Source: Paramoeba atlantica (Eukaryota; Discosea). From it: a stretch of DNA of 64,000 bases. Made by a program: the position numbers and the translations under genes. The notes beneath the pieces are model-generated. The model was not told the DNA's origin. It saw nothing but the letters and a program-made list of their open reading frames with translations, and ran no database searches. Shown here in pieces: positions 54,695 to 64,000 of this stretch (its first letter is position 1; every line of letters starts with the position of its first letter). The stretch spans positions 1-64,000 of the forward strand of contig CDRNVI010000194.1 in assembly GCA_977017575.1 (NCBI GenBank). Direction: 5' to 3'.

Positions 54695-56987
54695 ATGTCG
54701 GAAGGTGGTGGTTGGGGTTGGGGGTCGTCATGGTCTTCTATCTCAGCTGCAGGTTTTTTCGTTTTCTGATTTTCTTTTCTATTTTTCTTTTGCCTCATAT
54801 ATTTTGAAATAGTGACAAGCACGATTACTGACATGGGTGCACAAATGGTTGAAGATGCGGCGTTTGGTTCTCTTCTCTCTTCTCTCTTCTCCGTTTTTCT
54901 TTTCCACTTTTCTCATTTTCCTTTTTTCTTTCGCAGCAAAGACACTGATTGGTGGTGAAGAAGAAGAAAACCCTCAAGGTCAAGAAGATTCGAAAGGTGC
55001 TGAAAGCTCGGAGAAACAAGGTGACGAGAAGCAAGACGAGAGATCACAAGAAAAAGAAGAAGAAAAAAATGGTGAAGAAAATGAGAAGAAAGAAGAAGAA
55101 CTTTCAGAGAAGAAAGAGGGCGAAGGAGGATTTCGAAGTTTGTTTGATCGAGTTGGAAAGTAAGGGATTTTTTTCAGAACCTTTTCTTTCCTTTTTGTTC
55201 TTGTGATATAGAATTTAAAAAATTAAATTTTACCAGTTCTCAAACAATCCAACAACAACAACAACAACAACAACAACCTCAAAAAGAAGGAGAAGAAGAA
55301 ACCCCAGAAACTCAAGAGTTGGATGATCTCATCCTTCAAACATTTATGACTTCGACCAACTTTCTCACCGGTTTTTGTTTCCTTCCTCTCTTCCCTCTCA
55401 TTTTCTCCTTATTATTTTCCTCCAAAGAAGCTTCTATTGTAACAATACCTCTCGAGATTTTTTCTTTTTTTTTGTTTTTGATCCAAAAAAAAATAGATTT
55501 TGTGTCAACATCCACCGATTTTGTCGCATCATCTTCTGAACAAGTTCGAACTCTTGCCACAAATTTAAATGCAACAGAACTTTTGGATCAAGCTGGAAAA
55601 AGTGCTCTTTGGATTGTCGATCCTGGTCTTCTTGATGATGTTGCTGAGAATGAAAAAGGAAAAGAAGAAGAAGGGGTCCAAAAGTTGTTGGAGGTTCTTT
55701 TTCCTTTTTGTTTTGTTTTTTTTTTGCCTTGGTTTGATTCTCATCACCCTTTTTAACTCTTGAAGGGAGGGGGACAAGAAATTTCATTTGAAAAATTGTT
55801 GGAAAAGCATGGTGGAAGTGAGAAACTCAAGATTTTGAAGAGTGAATCAGAAAAAGAAAGGACAAGTTTCCAAGGTTCTTCTTTCTCATTTTATTCATTT
55901 TTTATTTCTTTCTCTCTGATTGAAATTTTTTCTTGGAAAAGAAAAACGAAAAGTTCTCGGTGTTATGAAATGGTCTGCTCTCTCCCCTTTCTTCACTCGC
56001 TTAGAAAAAGCTCTTCAATCCTCTTTCCCTGTCAAACAAGAACGAGAAGATGAGGGAGAAGAAGAACATGACTTCAAAGTTACTTTTGAGAAACTAAAAA
56101 ACTTTTCACCTTCTTCTCTCTCTTCTTCTCTCTCTTCTTCATCTTCTTCTTCTTCATCATCGTCCCCTTCCCCTTCTCCGACCCCTTCTCCTTCTCCTTC
56201 TTCTTATCTTGGTCCTTTAAAGAATGATATTAAGATTTGCCAACAGTTGAAGTTGTTAGATTGTTTGTATGTGACAAGTGTCGATCGGTTGAGCGGAGAG
56301 AAAAATGTCTTTCGAAATGAGAAAGAAGGAGAAGGGAATGTTCTGAAAATTGCTGTGGTGTTCTTATTGAAAAAGAGAGAAGAATATTTAGATGAGGTTG
56401 CTGATTTTGTTCATCTTTTTGTGGGATTGTTACTTGCTGTCTCTGAGGGGTTGAAAGACCAGTCCATTGTCCAAAATATGAAAGAGAGTGTTGGGGCAAA
56501 AGGAGAGAAAGAAGAAGAGAAGGATGAAGACGAAGATGAAGATGAAGATGATGAAGATGATGAAGATGATGAAGAAGAAATGGTCAACAAAGCTGTGGTT
56601 AACAAGTCTGTGGAACTTTGTGGGGTTCTTCGAGATCTTTTTATTTTTCAGATTAAGAGATTATATCATTTGATTCATTTACAAAAAGATGTCATTGAAG
56701 ATGTTATCAGTGAATCTCGTGCTGGTTTGAAAGGTGTTGAGAAGAAGAAAGAAGAAGAAAAGGAAGAAGGAGAAAAGAAAGAGGGAGAAGAGGAAGGAGA
56801 GGAAAAGAAAAGAGAAGGAGAAAAGAAAAGAAACCAACAACAATTGATTGAGTTGGCAAAGTTTACGAGATCTTATCTTGCTTCTTTTTCTGTTGATCAA
56901 GAGGAGTCGAGTGTGGTTGTCAATGACGCTGGTTCCTCAATGAGACCGTTTTTTGATTCTTTTTTATTGGATCTTTGTAATTTGTGA
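54695..56987 (+). CDS. FAM114 (NOXP20)-like protein, about 7 exons
   Basis: Exon 1 (54695-54752) gives MSEGGGWGWGSSWSSISAA. Exon 2 (to about 54867) continues VTSTITDMGAQMVEDAAF. Together these match the FAM114 N-terminal pattern of a W/G-rich box followed by an amphipathic ATVxxxG-type helix. Then come a Glu/Lys-rich linker, a Gln run, STDFVASSSEQ, a block ELLDQAGKSALWIVDPGLLDD resembling the family's ELL..GKK.mDvi...DPG motif, and GGQEISFEKLLEKHGG. The last, long exon holds FFTRLEKALQ, a Ser/Pro run, an Asp/Glu run and a helical C-terminus. FAM114 proteins act at the Golgi, with Rab-binding reported for animal members. Orthology here is an inference from short motifs. A different BSD/SYAP-like family is the alternative. 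Confidence 0.6.
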
Positions 56988-57191
56988 AAGAGAGAGAGAG
57001 AGAGAGGAGAAAAGAAAGGTGGAGAGGTTGTTGTCTTTTGAATGAAGGAGAAATTGGGAAGGAGCAAAAGACAGTAAAATAAATGGATGGAGCATTTTTG
57101 TGGGTGAAATTTTTTCAAAAAAAGATTTTTTTTTTGTGTTTCCTCTTCTTTGTTTGTTTTCGCAACACAAAAAAAGAAAATCTCTCTGATT
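56988..57191. other. Intergenic region, FAM114-like to Patched-like gene
   Basis: A 204-bp AT-rich gap with a short GA microsatellite after the stop codon. The promoter of the downstream gene must lie here or within the preceding exon. No defined element recognised. Confidence 0.45.
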
Positions 57192-60100
57192 ATGGAGATG
57201 GGTTTCTTTTTCTTCTCTTCTCTCTCACTCCCATTCTTTTAAACTAAACTCCTTCTCTCTCCCACACACACACCAAACAAAAAACACACAGAAACTCCGC
57301 CAGAAGAATTTCCATCACCACCATCAAGTCTGGAGCTGCGATTACCACCACAAGGAAAAGAAGAATGGGGTTGGAGAGAGAAATGGAACAGCGCTTTTGA
57401 ATTTTGTTTCGAAAAATTCTCTCATTTTCTCACTCGTTTTTATCTTCAGAGTATTGTTTTTGGTGTTGTGGTTGTTTTTTTTTGTTTTTTTGGTTTGTTG
57501 TTGGTTGATGAGCCCAATTCTACCATTGAGGTTTTTTTGTTTTCCCCCCCTTTTTTTATTTTTCTTTTCATTTTTTTGTTTCTTTCATTTTTTTGTTCTT
57601 AATTTCTTCTTAAGAGAGATTGTTCTTTTTCTTTCTTTTTTTTCAACTGAAAAAAAAACAGATCTTTTTATCACCAAATTCCATTGAATATGATTGGGAC
57701 GAGTTCTTCAATGAATATTTCGGAGGTCTCTCTCGAGCTGTTGTTGCCATGATTACAGGTTCTCTCATGATATTCTTCTTTTTTCTCTTTTTTTTCTTTT
57801 CATTTTTCTGACTTTTAAAAAAAAAAAAAAGAAAAAGAGGCTGGTAAACCAAACATATTAACAACAGAGCACCTGGCGGCTCTCTCTCATATTGGGCGCT
57901 CGCTGTTGGATTCTTCTTATGAAAACTTTCAAACTTTTACAACAAGTAAAAACCAAATTTTCAGTCAAAAAGAAAAAGAAAGAGGGAAAGAGAGGAAAAC
58001 CAAGAAGAGATTTTTTTTTTTTCATTTGTGCTTTTTCATTAAAAAACCAAATCACAGAATCAGGCGTTACAATTACAGAGTTGGATATGTGCGAGGCGCC
58101 ACAAGTTCCTCCATATTTTACAGATCCAAATTCCCAAGAGGTCTTTTTTCTCTTTTTGTTCTTCTCTTTTTCTCTCTTTTATTTATTCTTTTGATTTTAA
58201 CTTCTCTCATGATTGATATCTCTTGTTCTCTCCTTTTCTCTTCTCTCTCAGTTAAAAGAAATGAGCGATGTATTGGCTCCTATGGGAGGTCCACTTCCTG
58301 ATGGTTTTAGAATTGATCGATTTCCTTGTAATCAAATTTCAATTCTTGATTGTTTCCAAGAAGGAGGTTTTTCTTTTCTTTTCTCCCTCTCTTTCTTCTC
58401 CCATCCCCTCTTCTCACATCTCTTCTTCTAACTCCAAATACTTCTTTTGAAGATATGGATATCCCAGCCAATTTAACATATTTAAATGACCGACTTTGTG
58501 CAATTCAACGGTGTATTTTTCCTGTACCCTACAGAAACAAACCCTCCATTTATGACCCTGAGTTAGATATTGGGGCCTATATTGCTCAAGAATTTGATAA
58601 GATCGGAAGGGGACAAATTTCAAATTGTTCAAATGTAATTTTTCCTTTTTTTTTATCTCTTTTTTTATATTTTGTTTCTCATTTCTCTTTTATTTAGTGG
58701 GGAGGAATTCCTGTTGCTGAGGGATTTGTTGTGGGAGATGTCGAAAGAGAGAAAGAATCAAAGAATCTCTTGAGAATTGGATATTCAAGAATGGGAATCA
58801 GTAATTGGAATCAAGATCATCCAGATTTCGTTGCAAAGTATTCTCCTTTAGGGTAATCTTTCTCTTTTTTCGATTTTGTTTTATTCAAGAATAAAAAAAA
58901 TAACTTTTTATCTTCTAGATTTGACACAACAAAAAAAAGAGAAAGATTAGTGGAAAACTTTGAAACTTTTTTAATGGATAATTTGTTCATGGGTGCATAT
59001 AATGAAGAAGAAGATTCTTTATTTGGCCCTGACGAACAATTTAACAATACCCAGTTTCTTTTTACTGTTGCAAAATCAATTGATGATGTCCAAAATGACC
59101 AAATCTCTACTGTTCGATGGGGTTCTTTTTTTCTTTTTATTCTTAAAAAGAATTTTTTTCTTTCTCTTCGCTCGCTTCTCTCCTCTCACTCTTTTTCTCA
59201 CTCTTTTTTAGATTTAATCTTCTTGGGATATCTTATCATGTTGATCTATTCTGTTGTGTGCATGGGACATCTTCCTTTTGTCACTCCCTATTCTTATGGA
59301 CGTTCTCGTGTGGCTGTTGTTTTTGCTGGTTCAATTTCTTTCTTTTCTCGTGTTTCTCTTATTTTCTTCTCTTTCTGACTCAAATCTCTGAAGGGATTGT
59401 GATGGTTGGATTCTCTGTCCTTGCTAGTTTCGGTTTAATTTCTTTTTTTGGGGTCAAAATCTCAGGTAACTTTCTTTTCTCCTCACAGTCACAGAAAAAT
59501 AAAACATTCTCTTCTCTCTCTCTCATTTTTTTTTCTCCCTGCAGGAATGCAATTGGCCATTATCCCCTTCATTGGTTTAGGAATCGGAGTTGACGACATC
59601 TTTATTATCATGCACACCCTTTCTCTTGTTTACTCTACTTCTTCTTTTGATGATGATGCTGTTTCTGATGCTTTTGAAGTTCATTTGGATACGCCAGAGA
59701 AGAGAAGGGTCAAGAGAGTTGTGGTTGAAGCAATGAGAATTGGTTTGGATTTTTTTTTTCTCTGTTCTCTTACTTGTTCGAACTCTTATTTTCTGTTCCC
59801 AGCCGGACCTTCTGTTCTTTTATCATCTGTTTCAAATTTGTGTGCTTTTATTACAGGTTCTCTTTTTTTTTCTCACTTTATTTCCATTCTCTCTGCACTC
59901 CAACTCATATATATCTCTTCTCTTTACTTTCTTTCCTTCCAATAGCCGCTTGGGCTGCTTCAGTCCCCCAAACTTCATGGTTTGCGTTACAAATGGTGTC
60001 CGTGTGTGTCTTGAATTTCATAACATATTCATTTATTTTTATTCCTCTCCTTTATTTGGATTTGAATTGGGAAATGGATTTGTTTCGATCTTGTCGAAGA

Positions 60101-63100
60101 TTGCCAACAGGTAAAAGAATTATTTGGAATACTGAAAAAAAATTTGAAATATCTTTCTTCTCATTCACATAAAATTCCTCACATTTCTCGCAAAAGGAAA
60201 CGTGCCTGCAACAAATGAAGTTGTAGAAGCTCCGGTTGAACCATCTTATTCTGATTATCCTTTTGGTGAAGGAAAAGAGGGAGCTGAAGATGACGATAGT
60301 TATCCTTCTCCTGCTGCACCTCCTCCTTCATTAGATTTACCCAGTTTGAATTTTTTTTTTTTCTTTTTCCTCTCACCTTTTCCCTCATATTTTATTGTCC
60401 ATAGTTGATCATGGTCACATTCTCTCACAAAAGAAATACTCCATTGAAAATCGGGCTGTTCTCGTTGTTGTCTTCTTTATTGTTGTTTTATGTCTCTTTC
60501 TCTCTCTTTATGGAGCAAGTCAAGTTGAGAGAAAAATTGATATTTCAAAATCTATGCTCGATGACAGTTACCAGAAAGATTTTTTTGTTCCAATGTTGGA
60601 ATATTTTCAGGTTTTTCTCATCTTTTTTTTTCTTCCCATTTCTTCCCCTTTTCTCAATTGCTCTCTCTTCTCAAGATCAACTCTCTCTCCCTCGTCACTG
60701 AAACAATTGACTGGCCAAATGAGTATCCAGACGTTTTGACAACTCTCGACTTGGTGTCACATTCGGATGGATATGTCACAGAAATTCCACTGGAAACAAC
60801 ATCTTGGCTTTTGAGATTTATAAATGATGTAAAATATGAGAATCGAAGGAGAAATTTTGAAGAGAAGAGAGAGGTTTTGGTTCTGAGAAAAGAAGAATGG
60901 GGAGAGAGAGAAGAAGAGAGAGAAGATTTAATCAAGAGAAGAGAAGAAAAGATGATTGTAAATGGATTGGTTGTGTTTATTGGGCTTATTTGTCAAGATT
61001 CAAGAGATGTTGCCTGTTTGTGTACTTCGGAACATGTTGACGGGCCTTGTCAAGGTTATTGCTTCTTTTGTTTCTATTTTATTTAATTCTTTTATTTAAT
61101 TTCTCTTTTTTAAATTCCTCTTTTGACAGTTCAAATCTTTTTGGCAAGTGACCCAAGCAATGTTGTCACAACAGATAAATATGGAACTTTTTCAATCTCT
61201 GTTCCTCCTCCTCTTGATGGTGATGATGTTGTTGTTTTGCGTTTGAATATTTTGGATACAGCAGCGGTTCTTCTTATTATTTCTTTCTTTTTCTTTTTCT
61301 GAAACAGATCCATTCTTTTTTTGTATTTTCTGATCTTCTCCCCCCTTTTTAGGCAGCAATTGATTATCAAGCAACTCTGAAATATTCTCCAACTGGAGTT
61401 CATTATCATTTTGAAATTGTGGCAGAAACAGTTGCCCAAAACAATTTCGGCCTTCCTTTTGAACGTTCTTTTGCTTTCTATGGTATTTTTTTCTTTTTTA
61501 ATCTATTTTTTGTCTTAAAAATACTCATCTCTTATTGTTAGGTTTGGCGATTGGGGGAGATAGAAGTGGTTTTTCACTTGTGGTTGCAGATGATGTGGAT
61601 AGTACAGGAAGAGATCTTTCTCCTATTGATATTATGTATGTTTCAAGCGAAACCATTTGTTCGAATTGGACTTCTGAACTTGAAAAAACAACAACTTGTG
61701 GGGCTTTTGGTGTGGTTAAACGAGATATTCCGGATGACAGAGAAAGAGAGAGAGAAAGAGAGAGAGAAGTATTTTGGATGAATGAAGAAGAAGAAGAAGA
61801 GATTGAGATAGAAAGAAGGCAAGATAGTGAAGACATCATTTTTGATTTTGAAATGGTTTCTTCAAATTTGATCGATTGTTCTCCTATTACCAGAGCTCCT
61901 CTTTCTCCTCAAATTGTTCTCTCTCCCGATTATCTCACAGGTAAAAATTTTTAAATTTATAAATTTTTGTTGAATAGAATGACAAGAGAGAGAGAGTTAC
62001 TGATGGAGAAAATAGTTGGGACATCACAATGTTCTCCAGAGAATTTAGTTTGTGGAACTGAGACATGCAATTCATGTTCTTTGTGCTGTGATGACTTTTA
62101 TTCAGGTTCTATCTTATTTTCTCAAAAATTCAAATGCATTTTCAAGATAAATTATCAAATATGTCTTTAGTTTTTTTTTTCTCTTTATTAATGGTTGAAT
62201 TAGATGTGTGTGGGGAATGTCACGAAGCAAAATGTGTCGAAATTTACACCCCAGATTGTTCGCTTGGAACTGCAGATGTTCTCCCTTTTTCTCTTTTTTT
62301 TTTTTCTAATTTTTCTTTTTTCTTCCGATGTTTTGTTTTCTTCCTTTCAACTTTCTTTTTTCTTTTCACTAAACTTCTTGTCTTTCAGAGCCCATGTCAA
62401 GAATGCAGAAGAACGCTTAATCCTCTCTCTTTCTCTGAGTGTACTCGGTGCTACACTGAAAAATGTCCCAATGTCTATTCTGAAGGTCTGATTGCAAAGG
62501 ATCTCACCCACAATGTTCTCTTTTCTTTGATTCTTTCTTTCTTTTCTTTTTCTCTATTTTTCCTCTCTTTTTCTGATCCCTCTCTTTTTCTGATCCCTCT
62601 CTTTTCTTCAAGACTCCGACTCCGCCAACTGATGATACGTACCCAATTTCACCAGAGAATTTTTATCGTTTGTTGAGAATTTGGTTGCAGGGAAAGGGTG
62701 CTCCTTTTTCGGATGATCTTTCTTGTGTGAATGGAGATGGAGAGAGGGTATTTCTTTTAATTTTTATTAAAATGAAGGAATGAAATTTATTAGAGATCAA
62801 CTTTGATTCTTTTTTTTACAGCAAGATTGCTCTCTTGAAGGGAGCGTGATTGGAGGGTCAAAAATGTCATATTTTTTGTGGGGCAGAGCAGAAGATGAAA
62901 TTTATGTTGAGCGCTTAGAAGACCAAAAAGAAATGTTGTCTCAGACAAGTAGGTTTGTGTAATTGTTTGTGAAAGGATTTTCTAAATCTTTTTGGAATTA
63001 AAATCAAAAATAGTTTCCCTTGGGATTACACAGTAATTTACACAAGCCAATATGACAGTATTGAAGCCAACACAGCCCACCTTCTCTTCCTCTGTGCCAT

Positions 63101-63696
63101 TCTTGTCTCAGTTGTCAATCTTCTCTTTCAATCTTCTTGGGCCATTTCTCTCCTTTTATTTGTGAATATTCTGTTTACCGCTTTGGAATTGTATGGGTTG
63201 TTGTTTTATATGGATTTGGGATTAAATAGTTACTCTCAAGTTTTGTTGATTATGAGTGTGGGAATGGCTGTTGAGTTTTCTGTGCATCTTTCAAGGTTTG
63301 GAGTTTCATTTTTTTGAAAATTGATTTTTTTTTTGAATTTTATTTCTTTTGTTTTCTTTTCTCTTCTCTTCTCAACCCTCTCCAAAAAGATCTTTTCTCC
63401 TCCTCCCTGGATCTCGCCCAGCACGGGCAATGGGCGCAATCAAAGAAGTTGGCCTCCCTCTCTTCCATGGAGCGATTTCATCCTTTCTCTCTATCTTCGC
63501 AATCCTTTTTAACCCCATTGAATGGTTCAGAGTTTATTTCTTTTATTATCTTTCAGGGGTGATTTTTATATCATTTTTGAATGGGATTGTACTTATGCCT
63601 GTGGTATTGGCGCAACTTGGACCAAAGAGGATTCGGCGATTTAATTCTATGATGTATCAGGATGATGAAGCTGATATTCCTCGATTTTGTTTGTGA
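57192..63696 (+). CDS. Patched/NPC1-like RND membrane protein with sterol-sensing domain (about 20 exons)
   Basis: A 12-helix resistance-nodulation-division type transporter, the family of Patched, Dispatched and NPC1, expected in plasma or endosomal membrane and moving sterols or other lipids by ion coupling. TM1 is in the exon ending 57530 (SIVFGVVVVFFCFFGLLLV). A first luminal loop follows, with IFLSPNSIEYDWDEFF and Cys residues. The sterol-sensing domain lies at about 59215-60112 and includes LGIGVDDIFIIMHTL, the TM4 signature with paired Asp, then GPSVLLSSVSNLCAFIT. TM7 is ENRAVLVVVFFIVVLCLFLSL (about 60440-60505). A long second loop holds charged and Cys-rich segments (CHEAKCVEIYTPDC, CQECRRTLNP, CTRCYTEKC). 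TM8-12 fall at about 63080-63640, with GMAVEFSVHLSR and a final PVVLAQLGPKRIRR. The first exon is tiny (57192-57201, ATGGAGATGG) and is inferred from phase. No break was noticed. Confidence 0.87.
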
Positions 63697-64000
63697 AAGA
63701 AAAATTTTTCAGTGAGAAATCAAAAAAAAAATATCCAATAAACCTTCCAATTTTGGTTGGCAAAAATCTTGTTTCCTTATTTTTGTTGAGAAGATATATT
63801 TTTATGAGAGTCACACTCTGCCAAAACTGTCAAATAAAAGACAAAAAAAATGATTTTTGATTTTTAATTCTTTTTAATTTAATCTTTTTTCTTAACAGAA
63901 AATTTTCCGAGTGCATTCCCAGATAATGATCTTGAAAGCTGTTGTCGTTTTTGTTCCTAAAAGAGAGTGAATTCAGAATCTTAGAAGAGAGAAGAACCAA
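63697..64000. other. Downstream sequence at window end
   Basis: AT-rich 3' region of the Patched-like gene, with CCAATAAACC and CAAATAAAAG as possible polyadenylation signals. On the minus strand CTCTTTTAG followed by a frame of about 60 bp could be an exon of a convergent gene continuing beyond the window. Too short to call. Confidence 0.4.

Noticed and set aside
63890-63970. Possible exon of a convergent gene at the window end
   Set aside because: Only a plausible acceptor and about 60 open bases are visible, with no family match.

Overview
This window is the end of a linear nuclear chromosome from a eukaryotic microbe. It opens with 637 bp of CCCTAAA repeat (TTTAGGG-type telomere, as in plants, many algae and several protist groups). 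The host genes on the right have many short GT-AG introns, are AT-rich and have T-rich intron ends. No gene fixes the species. A plant-style LRR family, an N-terminally lipidated (ARA6-like) Rab, a FAM114-like gene and a Patched/NPC1-like gene fit a free-living protist or alga. I leave the lineage open.

Layout. (1) 1-637 telomere. (2) 638-9.1 kb gene-free subtelomere: a purine-rich tandem duplication (about 0.9 kb x2), a pyrimidine-rich tandem duplication (about 1.4 kb x2), an array of about 88-bp repeats, an inverted-repeat (MITE-like) element and short interstitial telomere-like motifs. (3) 9.1-41.6 kb retroelement nest. A Ty1/copia remnant appears to be split by a chromodomain Ty3/gypsy element (family G1, copy 1). 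One LTR of that copy is itself split by a 3.25-kb terminal-inverted-repeat element. To the right lies another G1 element (copy 3) in the opposite orientation. A DIRS tyrosine-recombinase retroelement sits exactly at the start of its 3' LTR. The DIRS element in turn carries a second Ty3/gypsy family (G2) and a further G1 copy (copy 4). All are fossils. (4) 41.65-52.0 kb tandem segmental duplication carrying two near-identical secreted LRR genes. The second unit holds a piggyBac-like DNA transposon with matching 30-bp terminal inverted repeats. The duplication breakpoint cuts an ankyrin-repeat gene, leaving one stranded exon in unit 1. (5) 51.7-63.7 kb host genes: ankyrin protein (-), Rab GTPase (+), FAM114-like protein (+) and a roughly 20-exon Patched/NPC1-like membrane protein (+).

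The host genes show no operon-like logic. Two points stand out. In the LRR and ankyrin genes nearly every protein repeat is its own exon (72 or 99 nt, constant phase), so they can grow or shrink by exon duplication. Differences between retroelement LTR pairs are almost all transitions, many at CpG, which points to cytosine methylation and deamination of repeats in this genome.
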